DNA from: Apoderus coryli
Lineage: Eukaryota > Arthropoda > Insecta > Coleoptera > Attelabidae
Direction of reading: 5' to 3'
DNA: 64,000 nt
NCBI GenBank assembly: GCA_911728435.2
Contig: OU452204.1
Location: 12,958,001 to 13,022,000 of the forward strand
The notes beneath the pieces were generated by a model. That model saw only the letters and a list, made by a program, of their open reading frames with translations. It ran no database searches and was not told the DNA's origin. The translations under genes were made by a program, and so were the position numbers. Position 1 is the stretch's first letter. Each line of letters opens with the position of its first letter. Shown here piece after piece: positions 12,041 to 23,469 of the stretch.

Positions 12041-12699
12041 CGGTAAGTATATCTGTGTATCGATGGCAAAAGGCTGCACTCTACCACGATTGAAAACACA
12101 TTTTGAAACCTGAATTTAGAAATATTGCGTTACACAACCTGGAAATTATCATCAGCTGCTGATTACCATTGAAATAGCAACAAATTATTCGAAATGACAA
12201 ATTACCAGAACTCAACAATGACAAAATTGTATCACATCAAAGTTATCAATACAAAACATAGTTGTGTTATTGATGAAATTGTTTTCCCAAACAGGCTAAT
12301 GCTCTACTAATTGATCCCAATTATCTGCAGATTTATTAAAGCATTAATTTGATAATTATTATAGAACGGTATGGTGTGGTTTTATTATACCAATAGGTTG
12401 TTTAAATATTCCACAATATTTCCAACCATTAGGTAAGAAACACCAAAACATAATATCTAGAAAGGATATAAATAATTTCATGTGTTTATGCGTACGCGGT
12501 GGCATAGTAACACTTAATAGCGGTCGTTAGTGGACAATGGACAGTATTAAAATATTCAGAGGATTTAGATGGAAGGTTGTATTCAAATAAAATACACCAT
12601 TTGATGGGATATTAAATGGGGCTTGATGTTTGATCGTCTGCAGTTAAATAATTCCCTTTTTTCATTAATTCATTAACAAGCTTAAACTTAAATTGACTA
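12041..12699. other. Stretch without recognisable gene
   Basis: A+T-rich; no motif recognised. Confidence 0.3.
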
Positions 12700-13770
12700 C
12701 TGGGGTGGATACCGCCACAAACGTCTTGTCAATCGCATTACTCCTCAACACCATGGATTTTTCCAAAATCGGTCGACTGTAACAAATGTTGCATCTTTTC
12801 GACAGGGGGTTTTGCCAGCAGTTGGGGAAGATGTGCAGGTAGACGCGACTTGGCGAAGGTTTTTGATAGGTTGGACCACTTAATAATTAACCACAAAATG
12901 CGGTGCATCAATTTCCACGATGACCTGATTTCCTTTTTTTCGTTGTACTAGACTGATAGGCTAAATATAATTGCTACGAGTCTAACACGTTTACCGCTAC
13001 CAGTGGAGCCTCCCAAGGTAGCAACCTTGCTCCTCTGATCTTTTGCATTTGTATTAATGATTGGTTATTATATATCTAGCAATTATCTGCCTTTTGCTGA
13101 TGATCTGAATCTTTACTGGTCTGTGTGCAGTTTTAAGGTCTGTCTTGGGTTGCAGGGGGAAGTTTATATTTTACATCTTTGGTATGTTCGGACTAGACTT
13201 TCATTAAATATTAAAAAATGTAAAAGTGTGACCTTCACGAGGCGTGTTCGTCCCATTGTTTTCGATTACCATATTAATAACGAGGGGTTGTTGTAGATAA
13301 TGACTTAAACTTTAACTATAATATTTCCGAAATCACCCAGAGTGCATTAAAGATTTTGGGTTTTATATTATATTGAAGTTTACCACTATCGACTGCCTGT
13401 TAACTCTTTATAACCCTTTCTTTCGTTAGATCTAAGCCTGAATATTGAATATGCATCTATAAATTGGTCACAGATATACAATGTCTATATTAATAGGATT
13501 GAACGTGTACAATGAAAATTCTTAAAATATTTTGCTTTCATCTTCTTGAATGGATATAGGTTTTGGGTACTGTCGAGCTCATATCGCCAAAATCCTTTCT
13601 TTCGGTAAAGTTAGAACTTTTCTCTGATATCCTACAAAAATTCTCCGATATGGTACACATTTATTTCTACTTTAAACTATACTAACATAAATACATTATT
13701 TGTTAGAGGTGTTTTTGATCTGGACTTGTCCATTCTGTATATGTATTTCTGCTCAGTGTTCCATTAGTAG
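12700..13770 (+). pseudogene. Jockey-type LINE RT relic
   Basis: Blocks in order: ITPQHHGFFQNRSTVTNVAS (RT fingers; ISPxQHGF..RSTVTNL is the family form), a broken palm block near 12850, YLPFADDLNLYWSV (catalytic FADD kept) at 13085, RLSLNIKKCKSVTFTRR at 13195, then LKILGFILY, RSKPEY and a region like KFLKFLAFKLDG near 13520. The order is that of a Jockey/R1-like RT and its tail. Multiple stops and frameshifts are present. The tail fades by about 13770. Confidence 0.8.
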
Positions 13771-15173
13771 AGAGAATGAGAAAGCGGGATAGAAAACTGG
13801 TCCAATGTCCAACCATATCGATTTCGTAATATTATTAGTGACTTACTGAAAGCAGTCATGGTGAACCACATAGGACGGCAATTTAATGATGCGGGAAATC
13901 GTTGGCGAAACACAAAAGATCGCATTATACTCGCTTACACCAAATTTTGGGAAAAATCTAACTCCTACAGTCATTTTCTGAACATATTTAGTGAATATTA
14001 AGAAACTTAAAAACATGGATATATTATGTCTTTTTCATTCTGCTGCAGATAGTTCACACGAAACAGTTTTTCACGGATTTTCAATTCACGAATATACTTT
14101 CTTAATTACTCAAAAAGGACCACAAGGCATATTTTCGCGGAAAAGTTGCTGGCAGATTGCGTTCCGCTTTTTGAGGTGAGCCATTTTGTTGTGGAATCTG
14201 GTCAGGAGAAAGAAGCTGATCTGAAAATTGATTGTACACAGTACTTTATTTGAAAGTCCACGAAGTTGCTAGATTCAACTTTTTCTTGCCTTTGGACCCT
14301 CATCTAGTTGCTTAGCTGAGTATCGGTTGTGAATAACTTTCTGCCTCTTATTCATATCCTACAAACTATAATCTCCGGATATCAATATGTAAACGAGAGA
14401 GTAAGATAGTACATACCTATTGGGGTGTAATAAATTGTTAAAGTTTGTGAGCGTTGGTTCTTTTAATTTAGATAACATGTTTCCTTCAGGGAGAGCTGGA
14501 TACAGCTGAGAAGTTGACTTTGACAAAACGGCTCTTACGACCTACCTTAACTCTTAATTGTATTTTATGTTGACACTAGTTTAGTTACAAGATCTAACCA
14601 CCCTTGGACGGACACCAGCATTTCAATCTCCAAATAACGTCATTTACACTGTTTGTTCACACTATTGACTTCAATTCCAATCTTGAAAAAAAAAACAGAT
14701 TTATAGATGTTGTTTAGTGTACTTTCGACGATAAAGGCCGAGACAGCAGCCTAAGAGCGAGTCAGAGAGATTGAATGTCATTTCTCATTAGCCATGGCAA
14801 GAGAACCATCATATCCGCATCCGTTCATTTATCGTTTAGTGCCTTGTTTTTTAAGACAAATGTAAAATATTCTAATTAACAGCACGAAGACACTAAAAAT
14901 TTGGAATTTATCGGTCCTTCCACGATAATGGTCGTAACTCCCTAAGAATGTATATAGTCGCCCTCACTTTCTTTGCAAGAGCTAACAAGATCTATTGACT
15001 CGTGTTCAAAAAATCTACATTCAACAAAAGTGCGAGGCGAAAAAATGAAAAATCCATATACGTCGATATAGAGCTGTCTCAGACTCAGATCGCTTCGTGT
15101 ACTGCCGTCATCACAATTTAAGTTACACGATACTCAACGAGAATCCAACAGTTGCGTTTCTGAGAGTCTTGTT
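13771..15173. other. Stretch without recognisable gene
   Basis: Both strands read; no family motif recognised. Confidence 0.3.
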
Positions 15174-15480
15174 TGACATTACTTTCCCGCACAGGGAAAG
15201 TATTGTAAACGCGCTAAAAAAACTTTGAGATAAAGACGGATATAACCATTTTGAAGTTCCCTGAGACGATTAAGACCATTTCCAGATGGAAGTCAGTCTG
15301 TGTGTGTCTGTGTTTGTATGTATTCTTCCACGATAGCGTCCAAAGGCCTTAACCAATTGAGCTAAATTTTTGGAAAAGTTTTGGGGCGACACAACCGATT
15401 TTTTTCCCTTGTCTACAGTTCGCATCGAATTTAAGACTTGGTTTCAATTGCAATATGATCAGGAAGCTAATAAAAGTGAT
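15174..15480. repeat. Dispersed repeat with ACTTTCCC/GGGAAAGT core
   Basis: Contains ACTTTCCCGCACAGGGAAAGT (a small palindrome) followed after about 80 bases by CCATTTCCAGATGGAAGTC and a GT-rich stretch (GTGTGTGTCTGTG). The same two motifs, in the same order but closer together, occur at 40003-40070, so this is a dispersed repeat family. Type unknown. Confidence 0.5.
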
Positions 15481-16229
15481 TTTTAAGATCAACTAACCAT
15501 TGCAGTTTAGGCATTTACTTAAATTTCCCAGAAAGATAACTTTTAAATACCCCAATATTTATTTTTCTCGAGATTATCAAAATTTTAGTAAAATCATATT
15601 AAGTCTTGCAAGTATTTGCAGCTCAAGTGCTCATGCTTTGGTCTGAGATTGCAGGCGGTCGTAGAATGCAACTTATTTGAAACAAATGTCGAAAATTGGT
15701 ACAAAATACTAAATTATTTCTTTACTGTTATGGTCTGTCCTACTCAATGGAAACTATGGTCGTTATTTCACACTGTAGGAACCCAATAATTCACTTAAAT
15801 CGGAATAGTTGCCGGGTATGGTTGGGAAAACAGTATTTTAGCACAAAAGCTATTTTGGTATAAAATTCCGAAATTAAGAACGTTGTATATGTTCGGCAGT
15901 GTGAATTTGTAGCCAAAAACTGGAAATAGAATGCAGTTGATGGGGTTTTGTACTTGCTGTTCTTGCCATGCTTCGTAAATTTTATTAACTGCATTTATGT
16001 ATTGACTTGAGAGAAAATACGGTTGGTATCCATTAATCTAAGTGGCATGATTTACCTGACAACAACTGAAATTTTATTAATACGGGGTTAGTTAAAAAAT
16101 GTATTAAGAACTATTACTAGTACTTTTGATATTTACACAAGCATACAAAACTTTATTATTTTATAACAAACATTAAGTACGGACAATCTTTATAAAGATT
16201 TTGTTTATTTTGCTGATTAAGTTAACATT
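15481..16229. other. Stretch without recognisable gene
   Basis: No motif recognised. Confidence 0.3.
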
Positions 16230-16350
16230 GTTATTGTACCTAGTAAATTTTGTTGTTAACCGTTTTGAGGGCTTTACTGTAATATTGTTATAATTGTTTT
16301 ATTTTGGCAAAATAAACGTTATTATTATAGTATTATTATTAAGTCACCGA
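16230..16350 (+). repeat. Possible LINE 3' end with TTA repeats
   Basis: The string GGCAAAATAAACGTTATTATTATAGTATTATTATT carries a polyadenylation-like AATAAA followed by an irregular TTA repeat. CR1-type LINEs in insects often end this way, and a similar end is seen at 41450-41484. No coding sequence is attached here. Confidence 0.35.
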
Positions 16351-18189
16351 GTGAAGCGAATAAATAATAAATGATAGATAACATCCAACTCCTAATACGT
16401 ACCTAATATGGCGGCTTCTAATATTGTCATCAGGATAAAATACGGTCGCTAACCTCTCATGTGTTATTTTTGTATCAACTTGGTTGTCTGTTTAATAATG
16501 TTGATAATTTGATTAAATGTTTTAAACAAGTTACAAAATGCTTATAAGCTTTCGAAACTAGTAAGTTGTTTCTGTTTTAAAATTTCAAGTTTACCTTGTT
16601 GAAAACGAATTTGATCTAATTCTGTTAGTTTTTCTTCTATACTTTTTCTATGTAGGTACATCTGCATTAAAATGTTGTTTACATACTAAGCCAGAAGCAC
16701 TAGGTACAAAATTTCTGTTGTGAATTATCATATTTTGGGAATAGAAAAACGCACACAACTAACACACCTTTCGCGTGATTTCTTTTCCAATTGACAACGC
16801 AACAATGAGTAGGCATTTTAAAACTTTAAAACACGGTAATTCAAAACAAAATAGATTCTTATTTATTGCCATTAATAATAGTATATTATACATCACACAT
16901 AGAATATTAAAATTTAAATGCGTTCTGCTTTTTCAGCCTATTCCTAATAAAAAAAAGCATTCAAATTGCAAATAAAGGTTTTTATAGTGTATAAATGAAA
17001 GTTTAAGAACCTTGCTTTCAGATACCTGGAGAACATACTTACTTTAATACCGAAACGTCGCTATTGTGTAAATTTTGACAAAAAATTAAATGATAAGAAG
17101 TATAAATGTTTACAATATAGAGGTTCAAGAATCTGTGACAAAATATTGTGTCAAGTGATTCTCAAGTGAAACTAAAGGCCAAAAATTAATCACAGGGACT
17201 GACTGAGCCGTGAACTTTTTGCCGAAATTAGTAAACATTTATACACAGTTGGGGTATTTATAAATTAGAGACAGAGCAGCTTAATTAATTTGAGTTACAA
17301 TTATCAATGATTCTGGATTCGGTTCTCAATGCAGTAGAATTTAACTTTTGATTATACGACAATAATAGTTTAAATTGAAGCCATTCCTAAATATATGGTT
17401 AGGTTATATGTATAAAAGTATATCTCGAGATCCGATAAACATAATTTAATTTAAGACAGTTGCAACTCTAGCAATTATTGCAACAACAGTTGTCATGACA
17501 TCTCTCCTACTTTGTATTCCTACCTTGTATTTTATTCATGTCTATGTTCATTAGATATAATTGGCACAAATAACTCTCTTCAACATTCTTAATGAATATT
17601 ATAAAATTAAATATCCGTTCATGGTATGTATATACTGTGTTTGCATATAATTTTACAGTCTCTTGACAAAACTTTTCTAACTTTAATTCCGCAAAGGATG
17701 ATACAATGCATTTCAAATCTGTTACATACTATTATAGACTTGAATTGAAAAAAAAATTTTCTTACAGTATATTTGGTTATATTATTATTATACAGTTTCT
17801 CACTTGAGAAGAAATAAATTGAATTCATAGAGAGATGGTACACTGTTTCCATCCATTAATAATGAATTTAGCTTATTTATATTTCTTCTAAGGTTTATGT
17901 CATTATTATAGCCAAGTAAATGATCTTACGTTCGCATTTATATTGGTGTCAATCTCGATACTTTCTAATACATTATAGGGATATCTTAAAAACAGAGTTG
18001 TCTCTAGGGCCAAGCGACCCATACCTATACGTTCACATTTTCGTTTTGTATTGTTTAAAAACTTTAAAGAACGTTTTATTGTTTTCAAAATATCCACCTT
18101 TATCATGAAAACAAATTTTTTTTTCCAATCGGCTTCAGACGGGAATTTTTTAATTGTACCTTGTTCCATGGCTCTTCTTATTAGGGCAA
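16351..18189. other. Long AT-rich stretch, nothing recognised
   Basis: Several short open frames on both strands show no family resemblance and look like chance in A+T-rich DNA. Confidence 0.35.
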
Positions 18190-19140
18190 TTAATCTCTGA
18201 CCGATCGTCGATCAAGCAGCATAATCGGGAAGAAAAATATAGACATGAAGGAATTGAAGATCGTGCAGTTATACGTTTCCTGACTAAGCAAGTCTAAAGT
18301 CTGAACAATTATGGAAACGGTGTCATCGAAAAAAAAAATGTTTCCAAATAACATGGTTTGGAGTCAAAAAAAATTACTGAAAGATACTCAGCCAAAGAAG
18401 AAGCAAGTAGCACAAATCGTTCAATTATCCCATACAATTTTTTTTTAATTCTACATGATCGTTACGAGAATGCTCGAGCTACCGCAAAAACAACATCCTG
18501 TAGAATGTTGTCATGTGTTTTTGGAATTCTGAAGTGAAGATAAGGCTGTCCTGAATAATTAATTGGAATCATTATTATGAACATGAGCATACATTCTTTG
18601 TGCAAAAAGGCACACCACCAGCCAAGAGGTTTAAGGTCAGACAATCAGCCGGAAAAACTCATGGTGACAATATATTGGGACTCAAAAGAAATCCTATGAA
18701 TTGATTATAGAGTAAAGGTATTTCTATAACTGGAGAATATACTACCCTTCAATTTTAGAACAGTTGTTAAGAGAAGCAATCAGATAAAAAATAAACAGAA
18801 AATTGAAAGAACTTTTCTTGCACCAGCACGACAATGCTCTAGTACAAAACGAGTCGTGATTCGGTAGCTGACCTGCACATTGTTGGCTTCTATCTTATAA
18901 ATCACCCACCCTATAGTCCAGAGCTGGGCCCAAACGATTAACGTTTGTTCCCAAAAATAAAAAAAAGCTCCGGCGGAAAATTCAAAATTTTTTTATGAAA
19001 TTTTAAAACAAATAATTGATAGAGTTGAGACGTGTGTTCGGGTTGCACTAACTTTACAGCCAGTAATTTCTGGAAAAAAATTGACCCACAAAATGTAAAA
19101 TACACACACCAAGATATCGACAACTTGGAATATAGATTTC
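18190..19140 (+). pseudogene. Mariner-like transposase relic
   Basis: Blocks scattered over frames: EDRAVIRFLTKQ (N-terminal), DNQPEKLMVTIYWDSK at about 18640 (the DxQ..K.M.TIFWD block with the first catalytic Asp region), REAIR, ELFLHQHDNALV (HQDNAP block, second Asp) and PYSPELGPND with LFPK at about 18910 (third Asp, the D34D spacing context of mariner). Many stops. Terminal repeats were not identified. Confidence 0.7.
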
Positions 19141-19559
19141 ATATTTGTTCATCCTAACTAAGTTACAGAATGCCAAATATAGACAAATTTAGGTCATAAA
19201 TGCTTAAAATTTCAGCGTGAACATACAACTTACTTAAAGCGTAATCATGAAAATTGTTTAATTAATATTCAATTCAATATTCAAAACTTTATTATTCCCA
19301 AAACGTACAGTTTTCTAACAATGAGTTTGGTTTGGCACATATGATAATACAATAATATAATAACAACACAGCGCTCATCCTATCCCATTAACAAATATAG
19401 GCAAAACAAAAAGAAAAACAGAAAAAATAACAATCCAACGAAAAGTAAAAAGAAAATAACAAACAACAATTAATTCCTACTCGTTTATAATAATTAATGA
19501 TTCTAATTTAAGAGTATCTACAATAAGTGAGCAGATTTGTGTGGCTAACCGCAGATCAG
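19141..19559. other. AT-rich stretch, nothing recognised
   Basis: Runs of A in 19380-19460; no motif recognised. Confidence 0.3.
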
Positions 19560-19940
19560 AAACGAGTGGTTAGAGTCCTGGCTGGGGCTGGTTTTGGAGA
19601 CCATTGCAAGCCATTATTTTTGAGTTATAGTTATAATGCCTTTGCCAACATTATACATTTTCTACCATCTAATTGAAATCCATAAGTCACGTGACAAAAT
19701 TTGTAGAAATGGCGATTTTCATGACTATCCGACGAGTAGATCTGGATGTTTACGTCCTCGGAAATTGAGATTAACGAAATCGGCAAAGAACTCGCTGCAG
19801 ATTGTCTTGTATAACGCACTCCCTCCTGAATATCGGAATTTAAGTGATGTTGTATTCAAGAGAGTTATAACAGCATATCTTCTGGAGCATGCCTTTTATA
19901 GCGCGGATGAGTATGTGCACGCATGTGCCGATATGAGTCC
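19560..19940 (+). pseudogene. LINE C-terminal tail, split by LTR element
   Basis: The frame from 19636 reads MPLPTLYIFYHLIEIHK, then KNSLQIVLYNALPPEYRNL and FKRVITAYLLEHAFYSADEY. This is the standard end of CR1/Jockey-type LINE ORF2 (LPxLYI..., ...KLYN.LP..I...., FK..LK.YLL..AFYSVDE). A frameshift near 19620 separates an upstream KPLFLSYS block. The frame runs to the GTCC at which the LTR retrotransposon is inserted; the continuation and 3' UTR resume at 25439. Confidence 0.85.
19937..19940. repeat. Target site duplication GTCC, left
   Basis: GTCC directly precedes the left LTR and recurs at 25435-25438 directly after the right LTR. A 4-base duplication fits Ty3/gypsy-type integration. Confidence 0.85.
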
Positions 19941-20396
19941 TGTAGTGCCGCCTTTGTTGTAGTTCATCAAAACAACTTATAGTTGGACCAACGTTTTATT
20001 TTTCTTAATATTCAACAATTTTACACTTATAACAATTTAGATGGTAAATGTTTATATACAATGAATACATGGTATTTACATCTTTTTCATCTATTAACTG
20101 ATTATTTCTAATTATAAAGGTGACTGTATTTATATGGCAATGTACGTGCTAGGTCTAGGTCAGCGTCAAGTGTGGCGCCTTGAATTATATTATTATAAAT
20201 ACACCTGTTAATGGTTTTGTTTAATGTTTTGAATTATGTTATTATAATACGATTGTTTTGTTATGTGTTTTTGGATTCTATTATCATAACACAATTGTAG
20301 ATTTGTTATGCTATGTTTGTTTATGTAAGACTAATATTACTTATTTTAATAGGGTGAAATCTTGGTTAATACAGGGTGCAAACCGAGTGCACCACA
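19941..20396 (-). repeat. 3' LTR (element orientation)
   Basis: 456 bp, TGTAGTG...CACCACA on the plus strand, so the ends are imperfect inverted repeats in the TG...CA form. It carries the same TATA, initiator and AATAAA signals as the other LTR, shifted by 5038 bases. Confidence 0.95.
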
Positions 20397-20408
20397 TCTC
20401 CTCCTTTT
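20397..20408 (-). promoter_or_regulatory. Polypurine tract
   Basis: On the element strand the bases AAAAGGAGGAGA directly precede the 3' LTR. This is the position and composition of the plus-strand primer of LTR retrotransposons. Confidence 0.85.
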
Positions 20409-20542
20409 GGGAGAATGAACTTCATTGTGGCCAGCAATGAAGGTCATTATCTGGTAATGCTTTATTATATACACCTAGAGTAAAATAAACTAAAAATAAC
20501 TAAATGGATATATACAAAAACTTATACTAATAATGTTTATGG

Positions 20543-23458
20543 CTATATACACTGCACTCTGTTTTTGTGGATATTCACGTCTCTGTTTTTTGTGTCTTTA
20601 ATAGTACAATTTACACTATTTTGCTCACTGTTCACTATCACATGTTGTCCTTTGTACCATGGGTCGATTGTATCTATACATACAACTTCCATTGCTCTTT
20701 GTGGTGTAGGCGTTATTACCATAGGTTCCTGATGACCTGGTTTCCGTTTATTTAATTGGCATTTTTGGCATTGGTTGATATACTTGGCTACTTCCTTTGA
20801 CATTCCTTTCCATCTATACAGCGTGCGAAGTTTCTTGAGAAGTCGCTTTTGTCCGCAGTGTCCTCCTAATAACGGATTATCGTGATATTTTTCTATGAGG
20901 TTTAGCTTAGTTACCTTGTCTTTAATATTTTCGGGTTCCTTATATAACCGTATACTTTCCAATTTTAAGTATTTTTCTGCTGCTTCTTTTACTTCATTTA
21001 TTGTATACAATTTAAATATATCATCATTCAATTTCATTTTTATGTGCAAGACATTATGATCGTCAGCTAACTCCTGGAGCTTAGACAAAATATTCTCTAG
21101 TGAATATTTGCCGTTAACGAAATGTATGCTTGTTTCAGCGCTGAATTGTCCTCTTTTTCCCATAAACATCCGAAGATAGTTGGGCATAATTTCAAAACGG
21201 ACTACGGGCAGCTTAATTATGCTAATATTATCCATGGTTTCGTATACTTTTGGTAACTTTGCTTTTGTTTCCGTCTTTTCTTCTTGGGTCGGTTTCTCCT
21301 TCGTACTTCTAGTCATGGAACGGGTGATCGCTAATATTGTGGCAGATCCCTTGGTTATGTCTTTGAGATCGTTAATGGAAATTCTTGACAGGGCGTCTGC
21401 TCCTACGTTGTCCTTTCCTTTTATGTATTGTACCTCGAAGTCGTATTCTTCCAAGTCGAGTCGCATTCGTGTAAGTTTTGACGATGGGTTCTTCATTGAG
21501 AATAGATACACGAGTGGTTTGTGGTCTGATTTGACGATGAACTTGTTTCCGTAGAGATAGGGTCGGAAGTGTTTGATTGCCCAGTGGATTGCTGTTAGTT
21601 CTTGTTCTATGGTGGATTTGTTGGATTCTCCTTTCGTGAATGTCTTGGAGGCGTAAGCGATTGGTAGATCTTGTCCTTCGAACTGTTGTGACAGTATTGC
21701 TCCGCATGCTTGCTTTGATGCGTCTGTCGTAATTACGAATTGCTTACTAAAATCAGGGTATTGCAATATTTGGGGTTGCAATAGAGCTATTTTTAGCTTC
21801 TCAAACGAGGTCTGGCACTCCTTAGTCCATGTGAATGTAGAATTCTTTCTCGTAAGCTTGTTGAGTGGATGGCACATTTCAGCAAAATGCGGTATGAATC
21901 TTCTGTAGTAGTTGCAAAAGGCGACGAATCGTTTAACTGCTTCTGCATCCGCTGGTACAGGATATTTGTTTATCGCGTCGAATTTTGATTCGTCAGGCAG
22001 TATTCCTTTATCTGTGATTTTGTGTCCTAGATAAGTAACTTCACTTTGAAAAAACTTACATTTTTGTGGATTCAGTTTGAGGTTGTACTTTCTACAAGTT
22101 TTGAAAACGCTTTTGAGGTTTTGTAGATGATGTTGTATGGAACAGCCGGTTACGATTAGATCGTCCATGTATAAGAATGCCTTTTCAGGTGTTATTCCAG
22201 CGAAAGCCATGCACATCATTCTTTGAAAGCTGTTGGGGCTTATCTTCAGTCCAAATGGAAGTCTGTTGAATCTGTATGAGCCATATGCTGTGCTGAACGT
22301 AGTGATATCTCTTGAGTTTTCGTTCAGAGGTATCTGATGAAAACCGGATTTCAAATCAAGCACTGAGAAGAATTTTGCTCTTCCCAGTTGATCCAATATG
22401 TCGTCTATGCGGGGTAATGGAAATTTGTCAGCTACTAACTTCTTGTTAAGCTGTCTGTAATCAACCACTAATCTCCATTTTTTGTCTCCATTCGTCGATT
22501 TTTTGGGTACCAATAGTATTGGACTGTTGTACTCTGCGGTTGAGGGCTCAATTATGTTATCTTCCATCATTCTTGTGATTTGCTTATTTATTTCGGCTAG
22601 TTGAGTGTGCGGCGTTCGGTAGTTTTTTATATATACTGGCGACGAATCTGTCAATTTAATTGACTGTTTGTAGAAATTATTTGTAGTCAGCCTGTCTGTT
22701 GAAAGTCCGAAAATATCTGAAAATTCTTTACATAACTTCACTATATCATTTCGTGCAAAATTTGGAATATCGGCGTTTAGTTCTTTTAATAGTTGATCGT
22801 TCCTAGTATCTGTCGAGTTGTGTATGTTGTATACCGTATAGTTGCTTAACCTTGTTGTTGTGATGTCAGCGATTTTTATTGTTGCATATGTGAATGTTGT
22901 GTTTATTAATCTAATTACTGGACTTGACCGTGATATAATTGAACTCGCTATAAAAACACCATCAGCAATTTCTTTATTGTCGACCAGGACATCTTCTTTT
23001 AATTGTTCGAATTCTTTTATTTTTCTTAGAATTTCGCATCTAGGTGGTATTATCAGTTGGTCGTTGCGTGGGCCATTTAGTATGCGTGTGGTTGTTCTGC
23101 CATCAATTGACATCGTCCAAGTTGCATAGTCTAGATTGCAATTGTATTTGGTAATGAAATCCCTTCCAAGTATTCCATCTGATGGTATTGGAAATTTGTC
23201 GTCAACCACGTGGAAGGTATGCCGAAAATTGCAGCCATTGAGATAGATTATCATATTTATCGTACCATATGTTCTTGATAAACCATCGGTGACTCCTTTT
23301 ATGTCGCTTGCGTATTTTTCGTTTAGTTTCAGGTGTCTATGTATCTTTGTCAATTTTATAAGTGATATATCCGCTCCCGTATCAACAATTAGCGTTGTAT
23401 CTTCTCTTTTTGTTATGTCTGACTGGATGATGATGAAGTTCGAGAGCGATAGGTCCAT
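20543..23458 (-). CDS. pol: LTR element pol: PR-RT-RNase H-partial integrase
   Basis: 971 codons from the first ATG, but the frame is open at least 100 bases further upstream, overlapping gag in the -1 frame. Protease: DTGAD at 26-30 and ILGRD at 96-100. RT: LPFGL near 400 and YMDD at 430-433. RNase H: TDAS at 578-581, then E620, SDHKP at 644-648 and ADALSR near 687. Integrase: zinc-binding His859, His867, Cys897, Cys900, then only the first core Asp (CIDT, 927-930). Residues 931-971 read like the C-terminal KIKD...IHKNR end of gypsy integrases. The second Asp and the Glu of DDE are missing, consistent with an in-frame internal deletion of the core. No stop or frameshift otherwise. Confidence 0.95.
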   Translation of the reverse strand: MDLSLSNFIIIQSDITKREDTTLIVDTGADISLIKLTKIHRHLKLNEKYASDIKGVTDGLSRTYGTINMIIYLNGCNFRHTFHVVDDKFPIPSDGILGRDFITKYNCNLDYATWTMSIDGRTTTRILNGPRNDQLIIPPRCEILRKIKEFEQLKEDVLVDNKEIADGVFIASSIISRSSPVIRLINTTFTYATIKIADITTTRLSNYTVYNIHNSTDTRNDQLLKELNADIPNFARNDIVKLCKEFSDIFGLSTDRLTTNNFYKQSIKLTDSSPVYIKNYRTPHTQLAEINKQITRMMEDNIIEPSTAEYNSPILLVPKKSTNGDKKWRLVVDYRQLNKKLVADKFPLPRIDDILDQLGRAKFFSVLDLKSGFHQIPLNENSRDITTFSTAYGSYRFNRLPFGLKISPNSFQRMMCMAFAGITPEKAFLYMDDLIVTGCSIQHHLQNLKSVFKTCRKYNLKLNPQKCKFFQSEVTYLGHKITDKGILPDESKFDAINKYPVPADAEAVKRFVAFCNYYRRFIPHFAEMCHPLNKLTRKNSTFTWTKECQTSFEKLKIALLQPQILQYPDFSKQFVITTDASKQACGAILSQQFEGQDLPIAYASKTFTKGESNKSTIEQELTAIHWAIKHFRPYLYGNKFIVKSDHKPLVYLFSMKNPSSKLTRMRLDLEEYDFEVQYIKGKDNVGADALSRISINDLKDITKGSATILAITRSMTRSTKEKPTQEEKTETKAKLPKVYETMDNISIIKLPVVRFEIMPNYLRMFMGKRGQFSAETSIHFVNGKYSLENILSKLQELADDHNVLHIKMKLNDDIFKLYTINEVKEAAEKYLKLESIRLYKEPENIKDKVTKLNLIEKYHDNPLLGGHCGQKRLLKKLRTLYRWKGMSKEVAKYINQCQKCQLNKRKPGHQEPMVITPTPQRAMEVVCIDTIDPWYKGQHVIVNSEQNSVNCTIKDTKNRDVNIHKNRVQCI

Positions 23459-23469
23459 ATTAAAAATAT

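Noticed and set aside
19636..19962. 108-codon frame taken as one protein
   Set aside because: Its last seven codons are LTR sequence; the LINE part ends at 19940.
20397..20542. An env gene after pol
   Set aside because: Only 146 bases lie between the pol stop and the 3' LTR, and they contain the polypurine tract; no room for env.
21180..21554. 124-codon plus-strand open frame and other plus-strand frames at 22842-23129 and 23289-23789
   Set aside because: They lie antisense to the intact pol and gag frames of the LTR element and show no family features.
21372..21707. 111-codon minus-strand frame rich in Arg and Thr
   Set aside because: Alternative frame of pol; pol itself carries clear RT and RNase H motifs there.
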